Part shown: positions 1-9,619 of the stretch, in pieces
How the letters are laid out: each line of letters opens with the position of its first letter
Numbering within the stretch: position 1 is the stretch's first letter
Source: Acidovorax sp.
GTDB lineage: Bacteria; Pseudomonadota; Gammaproteobacteria; Burkholderiales; Burkholderiaceae_C
DNA length: 43,626 bases
Direction of reading: 5' to 3'
Assembly (NCBI GenBank): GCA_024711405.1
Contig: JANJSZ010000080.1
Coordinates: forward strand, 1-43,626
Notes under the pieces: generated by a model
What the model saw: the letters and a program-made list of their open reading frames with translations, nothing else
Database searches by the model: none
Told to the model about the DNA's origin: nothing
Program-made: the position numbers and the translations under genes

Positions 1-1134
1 GATCTGAAAGACAAGTTCAAGGCCAAATATGGCTATGACCTGGGTGTCCCCCTGAACTGGAGCGCCTATGAAGACATTGCCGAGTTTTTCACCAATGACG
101 TGAAGAACATCGACGGCAAGCCCATCTATGGCCACATGGACTACGGCAAGAAGGACCCGTCGCTCGGCTGGCGCTTCACCGATGCGTGGCTGTCCATGGC
201 CGGCACGGCCGACATCGGTGCGCCCAACGGATTGCCCATCGACGAGTGGGGCATCCGCGTGGCCGACGACAAGTGCACCCCGGTGGGGGCCTCGGTGGCG
301 CGCGGTGGCGCGACCAACTCACCGGCCGCCGTGTACGCGCTGACCAAGTATGTGGACTGGATGAAGAAGTACGCGCCCAAGGAGGCCACCGGCATGACCT
401 TTGGCGAATCCGGCCCGGTGCCCGCGCAGGGCCAGATCGCGCAGCAGATCTTCTGGTACACCGCCTTCACGGCCGACATGGTCAAACCCGGCCTGCCGGT
501 GGTGAACGCCGACGGTACGCCCAAGTGGCGCATGGCCCCCGGTCCGAACGGCCCCTACTGGAAGCAGGGCATGCAGAACGGCTACCAGGACGTGGGCTCG
601 TGGTCGTTCTTCAAGGGCCATGACGCCAACAAGACCGCCGCTGCCTGGCTGTATGCCCAGTTCGTGACGGCCAAGACCACGTCGCTCAAGAAGACGCTGG
701 TGGGCCTGACCCCGATCCGCGAGAGCGACATCCAGTCCAAGGCCATGACCGACGCTGCGCCCAAGCTGGGCGGCCTGGTCGAGTTCTACCGCAGCCCCGC
801 CCGCGTGGCATGGTCGCCCACGGGCACCAACGTGCCCGACTACCCCAAGCTGGCGCAGCTGTGGTGGAAGAACGTGGCCCAGGCCGTCACGGGCGAGAAA
901 ACGCCGCAAGGTGCGATGGACACGCTCGCCGACGAGATGGACCAGGTCATGGCCCGCCTGGAGCGCGCCGGCATGAGCCACTGCGCGCCCAAGCTCAACA
1001 AGAAGGGCGACCCCAACAAGTGGCTGAGCGACAAGCAGGCACCCTGGAAGAAGCTGGCCAATGAAAAGCCCAAGGGCGAAACCATTGCCTACGACAAGCT
1101 GCTGCAAGCCTGGAAGGACGGCAAGGCGCGCTGA
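1..1134 (+). CDS. Carbohydrate (probably glycerol) ABC transporter substrate-binding protein, 3' part
   Basis: The reading frame is open from the first base and ends with TGA at 1132-1134, so the N-terminus and signal peptide lie outside the window (about 377 residues visible). It resembles the large periplasmic binding proteins of CUT1-type sugar transporters: an aromatic-rich ligand region (segments such as WRFTDAWLSMAG and GQIAQQIFWYTAF) and a helical tail ending KLLQAWKDGKAR. glpD follows about 160 bp downstream on the same strand. In many alpha- and betaproteobacteria a GlpSTPQV glycerol ABC transporter sits beside glpD, so a GlpV-like role delivering glycerol to the inner-membrane permease is the best inference. 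A binding protein for another polyol or sugar cannot be excluded, because the permease genes are outside the window. Confidence 0.8.
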   Translation, partial: DLKDKFKAKYGYDLGVPLNWSAYEDIAEFFTNDVKNIDGKPIYGHMDYGKKDPSLGWRFTDAWLSMAGTADIGAPNGLPIDEWGIRVADDKCTPVGASVARGGATNSPAAVYALTKYVDWMKKYAPKEATGMTFGESGPVPAQGQIAQQIFWYTAFTADMVKPGLPVVNADGTPKWRMAPGPNGPYWKQGMQNGYQDVGSWSFFKGHDANKTAAAWLYAQFVTAKTTSLKKTLVGLTPIRESDIQSKAMTDAAPKLGGLVEFYRSPARVAWSPTGTNVPDYPKLAQLWWKNVAQAVTGEKTPQGAMDTLADEMDQVMARLERAGMSHCAPKLNKKGDPNKWLSDKQAPWKKLANEKPKGETIAYDKLLQAWKDGKAR

Positions 1135-1174
1135 TCCGCAGATCCGGGTGTCGCTCAGTAGCCACCATGGATCG

Positions 1175-1210
1175 GCAGTCAGGGCTCGCAAGGTCTCTGG
1201 CTGCTGTTTT
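1175..1210 (+). terminator. Possible intrinsic terminator after the binding-protein gene
   Basis: GCAGTCAG (1175-1182) can pair with CTGGCTGC (1197-1204), with one G-U pair, and TGTTTT follows directly. The loop is 14 nt and the T-run is short, so this may be a weak terminator or attenuator between the transporter operon and glpD. Confidence 0.35.
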
Positions 1211-1296
1211 GCGCCATCCCGCCGCTGGTGCCCATGGAGCCGCAGGGTCGGCCCTGTCATGAGAATAAGGGTAAACCCTTGGTTTTTACTCCGCCC

Positions 1297-2904
1297 ATGG
1301 ACAATCACCCCATGACCATTGCCACCGCTCCCCTTCCCACACGGCGCGCCGATCTGCTGGTCCGCCTCGCCCAGCCGCACCACTATGACCTCGCGGTGAT
1401 CGGCGGGGGGGCGACGGGCCTGGGGGTGGCGCTGGACGCAGCGGCACGCGGCTTCAGCGTGGTCCTGGTGGATTCACATGATTTCGCCAAGGGAACCTCT
1501 TCCCGGGCCACCAAGCTGGTGCATGGCGGTGTCCGCTACCTGGCGCAGGGCAACATCGCGCTGGTGCGCGAGGCGCTGCATGAGCGCACCACGCTGTTGC
1601 ACAACGCCCCCCATCTGGCCCAACCCCTGCCTTTCGTGATGCCGTCGTACCGGTTCTGGGAGACGCCTTTCTATGGCATCGGGCTCATGGTGTATGACGC
1701 GCTGGCAGGCAAGGCCGGACTGGGCGCCACCGAATTTCTGGGGCGTGCACGCACCCTGCAGTGCCTGCCGACGGCCCGCACCGAACACCTCAAGGGTGGC
1801 GTCAAATACTGGGACGGGCAATTTGACGACGCCCGTCTGGCCCTGGCGCTGGCGCGTACCGCCGCCAGCCTGGGCGCCCTGGTCGTCAATTACTGCCCGG
1901 CGCGGTCGCTGGTGCACGAGGCCGGCAAAGTGGTCGGCTTTGTCTGCGAAGACGCCGGCAGCGGGCAGCAGTTCACCGTGCGGGCCCGCTCGGTCGTCAA
2001 TGCCACGGGCGTGTGGGTGGACACCCTGCGCCAGATGGATGGCGAGGCCATCGGGCGGCCCGTCAAGTCCATGGTGGCGCCCAGCCAGGGCGTGCACATC
2101 GTGGTGGACCGCGAGTTTCTGCCCTCCGACCACGCACTGATGGTGCCCAAGACGGCCGATGGCCGCGTGCTGTTTGCCGTGCCATGGCTGGGCAAACTCA
2201 TTCTGGGGACCACCGACAGCCCGCGCCAGGACGTGGTGCGCGAGCCCGAACCCTTCCGGGACGAGGTCCGTTTCATTTTGGAGGAATCTGTGCGCTACCT
2301 GACCCGCGCGCCCCGGGTGGAGGACATCCGCAGCATCTGGGTGGGCCTGCGCCCGCTGGTCAAGCCGCAGGACGACGATGGCGACAACACCAAGAAAATC
2401 AGCCGGGAGCACACGGTGCTGGCCAGCCGCAGTGGTCTGATCACGGTGACCGGTGGCAAATGGACCACTTACCGCGCCATGGCCGAAGATGTGTTGCAAA
2501 AATGCTTCACTATGGGCCAGTTGCCTGAAAAACCAGCGGGCGTGACCAACGATCTGCTCCTGGTGGGAGCACCGCGAGAGCCTGTGCAGCACCGCATCAG
2601 TGATGCCCAGGGACTGCACTCTTATGGCAGCGAAGCGGCTGCCGTGCAGCAAATCCCGGGGGCACAGACCGACCTGGGCGGCGGCCTGACGGAGGCCATG
2701 GTGCGCTTTGCCGCCCGCTACGAATACGCTTGCACCGTGGAAGATGTGCTGGCCCGCCGCTCGCGCCTGCTGTTCCTGGACGCTCGCAAGGCCATGGGAC
2801 TGGCGCCCGGGGTTGCAGGCATCCTGCGTGAAGAGCTGGGTACGGACCCACAGTTGGAGGCCTTCCTGGCCCTGGCGCGCCAGTATCTGCACGTTCCTGT
2901 GTGA
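1297..2904 (+). CDS. glpD: Glycerol-3-phosphate dehydrogenase (FAD-dependent, aerobic type)
   Basis: Membrane-associated flavoprotein that oxidises sn-glycerol-3-phosphate to dihydroxyacetone phosphate and passes electrons to quinone. The N-terminal dinucleotide-binding motif VIGGGATGLGVALDAAARG is followed by the GlpD signature SSRATKLVHGGVRYL. Further family motifs are ATGVW, LGTTDSP, VGLRPLV and GGKWTTYRAMAEDV, then a C-terminal helical domain with RRSRLLFLDARKA. Length is about 535 aa, slightly above the ~500 aa of E. coli GlpD because of an extra N-terminal stretch. ATG 1297 and ATG 1312 are both plausible starts; an in-frame GTG at 1228 is also open, but no convincing ribosome-binding site separates them. 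Its place behind a GlpV-like binding protein supports glycerol use. Confidence 0.95.
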   Translation: MDNHPMTIATAPLPTRRADLLVRLAQPHHYDLAVIGGGATGLGVALDAAARGFSVVLVDSHDFAKGTSSRATKLVHGGVRYLAQGNIALVREALHERTTLLHNAPHLAQPLPFVMPSYRFWETPFYGIGLMVYDALAGKAGLGATEFLGRARTLQCLPTARTEHLKGGVKYWDGQFDDARLALALARTAASLGALVVNYCPARSLVHEAGKVVGFVCEDAGSGQQFTVRARSVVNATGVWVDTLRQMDGEAIGRPVKSMVAPSQGVHIVVDREFLPSDHALMVPKTADGRVLFAVPWLGKLILGTTDSPRQDVVREPEPFRDEVRFILEESVRYLTRAPRVEDIRSIWVGLRPLVKPQDDDGDNTKKISREHTVLASRSGLITVTGGKWTTYRAMAEDVLQKCFTMGQLPEKPAGVTNDLLLVGAPREPVQHRISDAQGLHSYGSEAAAVQQIPGAQTDLGGGLTEAMVRFAARYEYACTVEDVLARRSRLLFLDARKAMGLAPGVAGILREELGTDPQLEAFLALARQYLHVPV

Positions 2905-2912
2905 TACGGTGC

Positions 2913-2941
2913 TTGACTTCCCAAAAGACCTTTGCAATAAT
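2913..2941 (+). promoter_or_regulatory. Strong sigma70-type promoter of the ribosomal protein operon
   Basis: TTGACT (2913-2918) and AATAAT (2936-2941) are separated by 17 bp, close to consensus. It starts just after the glpD stop codon and would give an rplN leader of about 150 nt. It explains how the spc-alpha genes are transcribed although no S10 genes lie upstream. Confidence 0.75.
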
Positions 2942-2990
2942 AGAGGGCTTCGCGTTTAAAGCGTGAAGTTTCTGCCCAGCGGGAAGTGCT

Positions 2991-3068
2991 GCAAATGGTT
3001 TGCGGTGCGGACGACGGGCCCAAGACTGACTGGCTGATCTGCAGCCCTTGAGAGGTTCTCTGGGGCTG
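2991..3068 (+). promoter_or_regulatory. Structured 5' leader of rplN with two hairpins
   Basis: Two hairpins can be read in the untranslated leader. The first is GCAAA-TGG-TTTGC (2991-3003), followed by GGT. The second is CAGCCC (3042-3047) paired with GGGCTG (3063-3068), enclosing GAGA-GGT-TCTC. The sequence AATGGTTTGCGGT (2994-3006) recurs exactly in the rpsD leader at 9659-9671. Ribosomal protein operons are commonly autoregulated through such leaders, so a regulatory role is likely, but the binding protein is unknown. Confidence 0.45.
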
Positions 3069-3099
3069 TTGTCTTCTGGTGCAAGTTGGGAATATTGAA

Positions 3100-3468
3100 A
3101 TGATCCAGACAGAATCTCGGTTAGAGGTTGCCGACAATACCGGCGCTAAATCCGTCCTTTGCATCAAGGTGCTGGGCGGTTCGAAGCGTCGCTATGCAAG
3201 CGTTGGCGACATCATCAAGGTGAGCATCAAGGAAGCTGCTCCACGCGGCCGCGTCAAAAAAGGCGAGGTCTATAGCGCGGTGGTGGTTCGTACGGCGAAG
3301 GGTATTCGTCGTGGCGATGGCTCGCTCGTTAAATTCGATGGCAACGCTGCAGTGTTGCTGAATGCAAAGTTGGAGCCCATCGGCACCCGCATCTTTGGAC
3401 CCGTGACGCGTGAACTGCGTACCGAGAAGTTCATGAAGATCGTGTCCCTGGCTCCTGAAGTTCTCTAA
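3100..3468 (+). CDS. rplN: 50S ribosomal protein L14
   Basis: A 122-aa protein of the usual L14 length, beginning [18 protein letters not shown], with the conserved segment [15 protein letters not shown] and the tail [12 protein letters not shown]. It binds 23S rRNA on the 30S interface side, next to L19. ATG 3100 gives the family-standard N-terminus; upstream in-frame codons would add residues that L14 does not have. It is the first gene of the operon here, rather than following rpsQ. Confidence 0.98.
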   Translation: MIQTESRLEVADNTGAKSVLCIKVLGGSKRRYASVGDIIKVSIKEAAPRGRVKKGEVYSAVVVRTAKGIRRGDGSLVKFDGNAAVLLNAKLEPIGTRIFGPVTRELRTEKFMKIVSLAPEVL

Positions 3469-3477
3469 GGACGCGCC

Positions 3478-3798
3478 ATGAACAAGATTCGCAAGGGCGA
3501 CGAAGTCATCGTGCTGACCGGCCGTGACAAGGGCAAGCGCGGCACAGTGTCGTTGCGCAAGGATGACTCCTATCTCGTCATCGACGGCATCAACCTGGTC
3601 AAGAAGCACGCCAAGCCAAACCCCATGAAGGGTACGACGGGCGGCATCGTTGAGAAGGCTATGCCCATCCATCAGTCCAACGTGGCCATCTTCAATGCGG
3701 CTACCGGCAAGGCTGATCGCGTAGGCATCAAGGTGCAGGCTGACGGCGCACGCGTTCGCGTGTTCAAGTCGAGCGGCGCTGAAATCAAGGCGGCCTAA
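3478..3798 (+). CDS. rplX: 50S ribosomal protein L24
   Basis: 106 aa, with a KOW motif near the N-terminus ([19 protein letters not shown]) and the typical segment [12 protein letters not shown]. It is an assembly-initiator protein that binds the 5' domain of 23S rRNA. It starts 9 bp after rplN, within the canonical spc order. Confidence 0.98.
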   Translation: MNKIRKGDEVIVLTGRDKGKRGTVSLRKDDSYLVIDGINLVKKHAKPNPMKGTTGGIVEKAMPIHQSNVAIFNAATGKADRVGIKVQADGARVRVFKSSGAEIKAA

Positions 3799-3807
3799 GG
3801 GGTAAAC

Positions 3808-4347
3808 ATGGCACGACTGCAAGAAATTTACCGCGACAAAGTCGCTCCCGAGCTGATCAAGCAGTTCGGTTACACCTCGCCGATGCAAGTCCCGCGTCTG
3901 ACCAAGATCACGCTCAACATGGGTGTGAGCGAAGCAGTTTCGGACAAGAAGGTGATGGACAACGCCGTGGCCGACCTGACCAAGATCGCTGGTCAGAAGC
4001 CTGTGGTGACCAAGGCCAAGAAAGCTATCGCCGGTTTCAAGATCCGCGAAGGCCAGGCCATTGGTTGCATGGTCACGCTGCGCGGCGTGCAGATGTATGA
4101 GTTCCTGGACCGTTTCGTGACCGTGGCCCTGCCGCGCGTCCGTGACTTCCGTGGTATCTCCGGTCGTGCTTTTGACGGCCGTGGCAACTACAACATCGGC
4201 GTCAAGGAACAGATCATTTTCCCTGAAATTGAATACGACAAGGTCGATGCCTTGCGCGGTCTCAATATCAGCATCACCACGACGGCCAAGTCCGACGAAG
4301 AAGCCAAGGCTCTCCTCGCTGGTTTCCGTTTCCCGTTCAAGAACTGA
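3808..4347 (+). CDS. rplE: 50S ribosomal protein L5
   Basis: 179 aa, exactly the usual bacterial length. Family segments include [27 protein letters not shown] and [17 protein letters not shown]. It binds 5S rRNA and contacts the P-site tRNA. In E. coli the start of this cistron is the S8 translational-repression site of the spc operon; I did not model that site here. Confidence 0.98.
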   Translation: MARLQEIYRDKVAPELIKQFGYTSPMQVPRLTKITLNMGVSEAVSDKKVMDNAVADLTKIAGQKPVVTKAKKAIAGFKIREGQAIGCMVTLRGVQMYEFLDRFVTVALPRVRDFRGISGRAFDGRGNYNIGVKEQIIFPEIEYDKVDALRGLNISITTTAKSDEEAKALLAGFRFPFKN

Positions 4348-4355
4348 GGCGAAGC

Positions 4356-4661
4356 ATGGCTAAAGTAGCTTTGATCCAGCGCGAACTGAAGCGCGAAAAA
4401 TTGGCAGCCAAGTACGCAACCAAGTATGCGGAACTGAAGGCGATTGCTGGCGATGCCAAGCGCAGCGATGAAGAGCGTGATGCAGCCCGCCTGGGCCTGC
4501 AAAAGCTCCCCCGCAATGCAAATCCTACGCGTCAGCGTAACCGTTGTGAAATCACCGGTCGCCCACGTGGAACATTCCGTCAATTCGGTCTGGCCCGCGC
4601 CAAGATCCGCGAACTGGCTTTTGCAGGCGACATCCCTGGTGTCACCAAGGCCAGCTGGTAA
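4356..4661 (+). CDS. rpsN: 30S ribosomal protein S14 (zinc-independent form)
   Basis: 101 aa, the long proteobacterial S14 without the CxxC...CxxC zinc ribbon; only one cysteine is present, in [12 protein letters not shown]. The C-terminal segment [15 protein letters not shown] is diagnostic. It belongs to the 30S head and starts 8 bp after rplE. Confidence 0.98.
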   Translation: MAKVALIQRELKREKLAAKYATKYAELKAIAGDAKRSDEERDAARLGLQKLPRNANPTRQRNRCEITGRPRGTFRQFGLARAKIRELAFAGDIPGVTKASW

Positions 4662-4681
4662 GCAGGCAGGAGAGATACAAC

Positions 4682-5077
4682 ATGAGCATGAGTGATCCTA
4701 TCGCTGACTTGCTGACCCGCATTCGCAACGCACAAATGGTCGCCAAGGCCACGGTGCTGGTGCCTTCTTCCAAAGTGAAGATTGCCATCGCCCAAGTGCT
4801 GAAGGACGAGGGTTATATCGACGGCTTCCAGGTGAAAACCGAAGCTGGCAAGTCTGAACTTGAAATCGCCCTGAAGTACTACGCAGGCCGTCCCGTGATT
4901 GAGCGCATTGAGCGTGTCAGCCGCCCTGGACTGCGTGTCTACAAAGGCCGTGATTCCATTCCACAAGTCATGAACGGTCTGGGTGTGGCAATCGTCACAA
5001 CCCCCAAGGGCGTGATGACTGATCGCAAGGCGCGCGCTACCGGTGTCGGTGGTGAAGTGCTCTGCTACGTGGCCTAA
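4682..5077 (+). CDS. rpsH: 30S ribosomal protein S8
   Basis: 131 aa, beginning [18 protein letters not shown], with the conserved C-terminus [21 protein letters not shown]. It is a central-domain 16S rRNA binder and, in E. coli, the translational repressor of the spc operon. AGGAGAGAT, 8 bp before the ATG, gives a good ribosome-binding site. Confidence 0.98.
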   Translation: MSMSDPIADLLTRIRNAQMVAKATVLVPSSKVKIAIAQVLKDEGYIDGFQVKTEAGKSELEIALKYYAGRPVIERIERVSRPGLRVYKGRDSIPQVMNGLGVAIVTTPKGVMTDRKARATGVGGEVLCYVA

Positions 5078-5102
5078 CCCGCGGCATTGAGGAGAAACTG
5101 AA

Positions 5103-5636
5103 ATGTCCCGAGTAGGAAAAATGCCTGTGACCATCCCCGCTGGCGTGGATGTGTCCGTGAAAGACGACCAGATCTCTGTCAAGGGTTCTGGTGGTGTGCT
5201 GACGCTTGCGCAGAATGTGCTGGTGAAGGTGTCAAGCAATGATGGCAAGCTCAGTTTTGAGCCTGCGAACGAGTCCCGCGAAGCGAATGCCATGAGCGGC
5301 ACGATTCGCCAGTTGGTCAACAACATGGTGATCGGCGTCAGCAAGGGCTTCGAAAAGAAGCTGAGCCTGGTTGGCGTGGGCTACAAGGCTGCGGCCACTG
5401 GCGCTCGTTTGAACCTGGCGGTCGGTTATTCGCACCCCGTCAATTTCGATATGCCCGCTGGTATCACGGTTGCAACCCCAACGCCCACGGAAGTGGTCGT
5501 AAAGGGTGCTGATCGTCAGCGCGTGGGTCAGATCGCTGCTGAGATTCGTGCCGTTCGTCCGCCCGAGCCCTATAAGGGCAAGGGTATCCGCTATGCGGAC
5601 GAAAAGATCACGATCAAAGAGACCAAGAAGAAATAA
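5103..5636 (+). CDS. rplF: 50S ribosomal protein L6
   Basis: 177 aa, [17 protein letters not shown] at the start and the L6 signature [14 protein letters not shown] near the C-terminus. It has two duplicated alpha/beta domains and sits near the factor-binding region and sarcin-ricin loop. A GAGGAG ribosome-binding site precedes the ATG. Confidence 0.98.
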   Translation: MSRVGKMPVTIPAGVDVSVKDDQISVKGSGGVLTLAQNVLVKVSSNDGKLSFEPANESREANAMSGTIRQLVNNMVIGVSKGFEKKLSLVGVGYKAAATGARLNLAVGYSHPVNFDMPAGITVATPTPTEVVVKGADRQRVGQIAAEIRAVRPPEPYKGKGIRYADEKITIKETKKK

Positions 5637-5647
5637 GGAGCTGCAAC

Positions 5648-6013
5648 ATGTTGACAAAGAAAGAGCAGCGTCTTCGTCGTTCGCGTCAGACGCGTATCCG
5701 CATTGCACAGCAAGGCGTGGCACGTTTGACCGTGAACCGTACGAACCTCCATATCTACGCCAGTGTGATTTCCGGCGACGGCAGCAAGGTGCTGGCCAGC
5801 GCGTCCACGGCCGAGGCCGATGTGCGCAAGTCGCTGGGCGGTTCGGGCAAGGGTGGCAATGCCGCTGCAGCCCAGGCAATCGGCAAGCGCATTGCTGAAA
5901 AAGCAAAGGCTGCTGGTGTCGAGAAGGTTGCATTTGATCGTGCAGGTTTTGCTTACCACGGTCGCGTCAAGGCTTTGGCCGATGCAGCCCGTGAAGCAGG
6001 TCTGCAGTTCTAA
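5648..6013 (+). CDS. rplR: 50S ribosomal protein L18
   Basis: 121 aa, beginning [16 protein letters not shown], with the typical C-terminal [20 protein letters not shown]. It binds 5S rRNA together with L5 and L25. AAGGAG lies 8 bp upstream, and the gene is 11 bp from rplF. Confidence 0.98.
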   Translation: MLTKKEQRLRRSRQTRIRIAQQGVARLTVNRTNLHIYASVISGDGSKVLASASTAEADVRKSLGGSGKGGNAAAAQAIGKRIAEKAKAAGVEKVAFDRAGFAYHGRVKALADAAREAGLQF

Positions 6014-6030
6014 GCGGAACGGAATTAAAA

Positions 6031-6549
6031 ATGGCTAAATTTCAACCCAAGGTGCAGAGCGAAGGCCAGGACGACGGTCTGCGCGAAAAAATGATCGCGG
6101 TGAACCGCGTGACCAAAGTCGTGAAGGGTGGCCGTATTCTCGGTTTCGCTGCACTGACGGTGGTTGGCGACGGTGATGGCCGCGTGGGCATGGGCAAGGG
6201 CAAGTCCAAAGAAGTGCCTGCGGCTGTGCAAAAAGCGATGGAAGAATGCCGTCGCAACCTGGTGAAGGTTTCGCTCAAGAGCGGCACCATTCATCATTCG
6301 GTGAAGGGTCATCACGGTGCAGCATCGGTTGAACTTCATCCAGCACCTAAGGGTACCGGCATCATCGCTGGCGGCCCGATGCGTGCTGTTTTCGAAGTTG
6401 TGGGTATCACCGACATCGTGGCCAAGAGCCATGGTTCGTCAAACCCTTACAACATGGTCCGTGCAACGTTTGACGCGCTCGTCAATTCGACCACTCCGTC
6501 GAATGTGGCAGCCAAGCGCGGCAAGACAGTCGAAGACATCTTCGCCTGA
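6031..6549 (+). CDS. rpsE: 30S ribosomal protein S5
   Basis: 172 aa. The N-terminal double-stranded-RNA-binding-like domain contains [15 protein letters not shown], and the C-terminal part carries the [16 protein letters not shown] segment. It acts in decoding accuracy and in the mRNA entry helicase site with S3 and S4. It follows rplR by 17 bp. Confidence 0.98.
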   Translation: MAKFQPKVQSEGQDDGLREKMIAVNRVTKVVKGGRILGFAALTVVGDGDGRVGMGKGKSKEVPAAVQKAMEECRRNLVKVSLKSGTIHHSVKGHHGAASVELHPAPKGTGIIAGGPMRAVFEVVGITDIVAKSHGSSNPYNMVRATFDALVNSTTPSNVAAKRGKTVEDIFA

Positions 6550-6563
6550 ACCGGAGCTTGAAT

Positions 6564-6746
6564 ATGACAACGCAACAAACCGTCAAGATTCAACTGGTGC
6601 GCAGCCCGATTGGCACCAAGGAATCGCACCGCGCCACCGTTCGTGGCCTGGGTCTGCGCAAGCTGAACAGTGTCAGCGAACTGCAGGACTCGCCTGAAGT
6701 GCGCGGCATGATTAACAAGATCAGCTATCTGGTCAAAGTCCTCTGA
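6564..6746 (+). CDS. rpmD: 50S ribosomal protein L30
   Basis: A 60-aa protein, [19 protein letters not shown], with the ferredoxin-like L30 pattern [18 protein letters not shown] 6564 is chosen over an in-frame TTG at 6558 because CCGGAGC (6551-6557) is well placed for it and L30 normally starts there. It lies between rpsE and rplO as in other spc operons. Confidence 0.97.
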   Translation: MTTQQTVKIQLVRSPIGTKESHRATVRGLGLRKLNSVSELQDSPEVRGMINKISYLVKVL

Positions 6747-6756
6747 GAGATAGATC

Positions 6757-7188
6757 ATGGAACTCAATAGCATCAAGCCCGCAGACGGCGCCAAGCATGC
6801 CAAGCGCCGCGTAGGCCGTGGTATCGGCTCCGGTCTGGGCAAGACCGCTGGCCGTGGTCACAAGGGTCAGAAGTCGCGTTCGGGTGGCTACCACAAGGTA
6901 GGTTTCGAAGGCGGTCAAATGCCTTTGCAACGCCGTCTGCCAAAGCGCGGTTTCAAGTCGCATCTGCTCAAGTTCAATGCAGAAGTGACGTTGACCGCTT
7001 TGGACCAACTCGGTCTGGCCGAAGTGGATGTCCTGGCGCTCAAGCAAGCTGGCCTGGTGGGCGAGCTGGCGAAGGTGGTCAAGGTCATCAAGAGTGGTTC
7101 CATCACCAAGGCTGTCAAGCTGAACGGTGTGGGTGCTACGGCCGGTGCCAAGGCAGCCATCGAAGCTGCTGGCGGCAGCGCCGCCTGA
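6757..7188 (+). CDS. rplO: 50S ribosomal protein L15
   Basis: 143 aa. The glycine/basic-rich N-terminal extension ([21 protein letters not shown]) penetrates the 50S core and is followed by the globular L15 domain. It is a late-assembly protein. It starts 10 bp after rpmD and directly precedes secY, the standard arrangement. Confidence 0.98.
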   Translation: MELNSIKPADGAKHAKRRVGRGIGSGLGKTAGRGHKGQKSRSGGYHKVGFEGGQMPLQRRLPKRGFKSHLLKFNAEVTLTALDQLGLAEVDVLALKQAGLVGELAKVVKVIKSGSITKAVKLNGVGATAGAKAAIEAAGGSAA

Positions 7189-7212
7189 CTGTGGCTCTGA
7201 AGGAAGACATCT

Positions 7213-8532
7213 GTGGCTACTAGCGCGGCTCAAATTGCAAAGACCGGTAAATTCGGCGACCTGCGTCGTCGTCTGGTTTTTCTGTTGCTTGCGCTGGTCG
7301 TGTATCGCATCGGGGCTCATATCCCTGTGCCAGGCATCGATCCAGCCCAACTTCAGCAGCTGTTCAGTGGCCAGCAGGGCGGTATCCTGAACCTGTTCAA
7401 CATGTTCTCGGGTGGTGCGCTCTCGCGCTTCACGGTTTTTGCTCTGGGGATCATGCCGTACATCTCGGCGTCGATCATCATGCAGCTGATGACCTACGTG
7501 GTCCCCACGTTCGAGCAGTTGAAGAAGGAGGGCGAAGCTGGTCGCCGCAAGATCACGCAGTACACCCGCTACGGCACTTTGGGCTTGGCCCTGTTTCAGT
7601 CGCTGGGTATTGCTGTTGCGCTGGAAAGCTCGGCAGGTCTGGTGCTCAGTCCTGGCTTCGGATTCCGCATGACCGCAGTGGTCAGCCTCACGGCTGGCAC
7701 GATGTTCCTGATGTGGTTGGGTGAGCAAATCACCGAGCGTGGTCTGGGCAACGGGATTTCGATCCTGATCTTCGCTGGTATCGCTGCTGGATTGCCGAGT
7801 TCCATCGGCGGTCTTCTGGAACTGGTTCGAACGGGTGCCATGAGCATTCTGGCTGCCATCTTCATCGTCATTGTGGTGGGTCTCGTGACTTACTTCGTGG
7901 TGTTTGTGGAGCGTGGTCAGCGCAAGATTCTGGTGAATTACGCTCGTCGGCAGGTGGGTAACAAGGTGTACGGCGGTCAGTCGTCGCACTTGCCCCTGAA
8001 GCTGAACATGGCGGGCGTGATTCCTCCGATCTTTGCTTCGTCGATCATTCTGCTGCCGGCGACGGTGGTGAACTGGTTCAGTGCGGGTGAGTCGATGCGC
8101 TGGCTGAAGGACATCTCGGGTGCGCTGACTCCTGGTCAGCCCATCTACGTGATGTTCTACGCTACGGCAATCATCTTTTTCTGCTTCTTTTACACGGCAC
8201 TGGTGTTCAACAGCCGTGAAACTGCAGACAACCTGAAAAAGAGCGGTGCGTTCATTCCAGGCATTCGCCCAGGTGAGCAAACGGCCCGTTATATCGACAA
8301 GATCCTGGTTCGGTTGACCTTGGCAGGCGCTGTGTACATCACTTTCGTGTGTTTGCTGCCAGAGTTCCTGATCTTGAAGTACAACGTTCCGTTTTACTTC
8401 GGTGGTACGTCGCTGCTGATCATTGTGGTGGTGACCATGGACTTCATGGCCCAGGTTCAGAACTACATGATGTCGCAACAGTATGAATCGCTGCTCAAGA
8501 AGGCCAATTTTAAAGGCAACGCGGGCGGTTGA
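7213..8532 (+). CDS. secY: Preprotein translocase subunit SecY
   Basis: 439 aa, the central pore of the SecYEG inner-membrane translocon, with ten hydrophobic segments. Diagnostic stretches are [38 protein letters not shown] and [11 protein letters not shown]. The start is GTG at 7213, preceded by AAGGAAG (7200-7206). A 145-bp gap follows; infA, which often comes next, does not fit there. Confidence 0.98.
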   Translation: MATSAAQIAKTGKFGDLRRRLVFLLLALVVYRIGAHIPVPGIDPAQLQQLFSGQQGGILNLFNMFSGGALSRFTVFALGIMPYISASIIMQLMTYVVPTFEQLKKEGEAGRRKITQYTRYGTLGLALFQSLGIAVALESSAGLVLSPGFGFRMTAVVSLTAGTMFLMWLGEQITERGLGNGISILIFAGIAAGLPSSIGGLLELVRTGAMSILAAIFIVIVVGLVTYFVVFVERGQRKILVNYARRQVGNKVYGGQSSHLPLKLNMAGVIPPIFASSIILLPATVVNWFSAGESMRWLKDISGALTPGQPIYVMFYATAIIFFCFFYTALVFNSRETADNLKKSGAFIPGIRPGEQTARYIDKILVRLTLAGAVYITFVCLLPEFLILKYNVPFYFGGTSLLIIVVVTMDFMAQVQNYMMSQQYESLLKKANFKGNAGG

Positions 8533-8677
8533 TGGATTGGAAGGTGGAGGTCGCATCGCGGCGCTGCCTGTAAAGAGCTGAATATCGGTTGAGTTGGCGC
8601 CCCACGGTTTTTCGCGGGCACAAATTGTGTTCCAGGCAAAGCAGCCGGGACGGATGGAAAAGTTTTAGGAGAATGCA
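8533..8677. other. secY-rpmJ intergenic region lacking infA
   Basis: 145 bp without a recognisable gene. Translation initiation factor IF-1 (about 72 codons, 219 bp) often sits here in proteobacteria but cannot fit, and no IF-1-like fragment is obvious. A ribosome-binding site for rpmJ (TTTTAGGAGAA) closes the region. Confidence 0.6.
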
Positions 8678-8791
8678 ATGAGAGTTTCGGCTTCGGTCAA
8701 AAAAATCTGCCGCAACTGCAAGATCATCCGCCGCAAGGGTGTGGTGCGCGTGATCTGCACGGATCTGCGTCACAAGCAGCGCCAAGGTTGA
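8678..8791 (+). CDS. rpmJ: 50S ribosomal protein L36 (zinc-ribbon form)
   Basis: A 37-codon gene, [20 protein letters not shown] and then [17 protein letters not shown]. Cys11, Cys14, Cys27 and His32 form the zinc site of the C+ type L36. AGGAGAA lies 5 bp before the ATG. It is the smallest ribosomal protein and begins the alpha-operon part (rpsM-rpsK-rpsD-rpoA-rplQ). Confidence 0.97.
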   Translation: MRVSASVKKICRNCKIIRRKGVVRVICTDLRHKQRQG

Positions 8792-8814
8792 TTGGAAAGT
8801 ATTAGAGGACGCAT

Positions 8815-9180
8815 ATGGCACGTATCGCTGGCATTAACATTCCGCCGCACAAGCACGCGGAAATCGGTCTGACCGCCATTTTTGGCATTGGTCGTACCCG
8901 CGCTCGCAAGATTTGCGAAGCAACTGGCATCGCTTACAGCAAGAAGATCAAAGATCTTTCTGATAGCGACCTGGAAAAAATTCGCGAACAAATCGAGCAG
9001 TTCACCATCGAAGGTGATCTGCGCCGCGAAACCACGATGAACATCAAGCGCTTGATGGACATCGGCTGCTATCGTGGCTTCCGCCATCGCCGCGGTCTGC
9101 CAATGCGTGGTCAGCGCACCCGTACCAATGCACGCACCCGCAAGGGTCCGCGCAAGGGCGCAGCTGCACTGAAGAAATAA
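8815..9180 (+). CDS. rpsM: 30S ribosomal protein S13
   Basis: 121 aa, [20 protein letters not shown], a helix-two-turn-helix core ([17 protein letters not shown]) and the basic C-terminal tail [18 protein letters not shown] that reaches the P-site tRNA. It contacts the large subunit in intersubunit bridge B1. It starts 23 bp after rpmJ. Confidence 0.98.
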   Translation: MARIAGINIPPHKHAEIGLTAIFGIGRTRARKICEATGIAYSKKIKDLSDSDLEKIREQIEQFTIEGDLRRETTMNIKRLMDIGCYRGFRHRRGLPMRGQRTRTNARTRKGPRKGAAALKK

Positions 9181-9198
9181 AGAGATTGAAAGATCATC

Positions 9199-9603
9199 AT
9201 GGCTAAGTCTCCTGCCAATAACGCAGCCCAGCGCGTTCGCAAGAAGGTCCGGAAGAACGTTTCGGACGGTATTGCACACGTGCACGCCTCGTTCAACAAC
9301 ACCATCATCACGATCACCGATCGCCAGGGCAACGCCTTGTCGTGGGCTTCGTCCGGTGGCCAAGGTTTCAAGGGCTCGCGCAAGTCCACCCCATTCGCAG
9401 CCCAGGTGGCTTCGGAAGTGGCCGGTCGCGCCGCCATCGATCAGGGTATCAAGAACCTTGACGTTGAAATCAAGGGTCCCGGTCCTGGCCGTGAATCCTC
9501 GGTGCGCGCACTGGGCGCACTGGGTATCCGGATCACGTCGATCTCCGACGTGACGCCGGTGCCACACAACGGCTGCCGCCCTCAAAAGCGTCGTCGTATC
9601 TAA
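9199..9603 (+). CDS. rpsK: 30S ribosomal protein S11
   Basis: 134 aa. Signature segments are [40 protein letters not shown] and the C-terminal [18 protein letters not shown]. It is a platform protein lining the Shine-Dalgarno cleft. It is followed by 90 bp with two hairpins before rpsD. Confidence 0.98.
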   Translation: MAKSPANNAAQRVRKKVRKNVSDGIAHVHASFNNTIITITDRQGNALSWASSGGQGFKGSRKSTPFAAQVASEVAGRAAIDQGIKNLDVEIKGPGPGRESSVRALGALGIRITSISDVTPVPHNGCRPQKRRRI

Positions 9604-9619
9604 TCTCTCTAAGCCCACC

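Noticed and set aside
6733-8556. A 607-codon open frame antisense to rplO/secY
   Set aside because: It is composed of shadow sequence rich in His, Gln and Arg. secY and rplO on the + strand are unmistakable.
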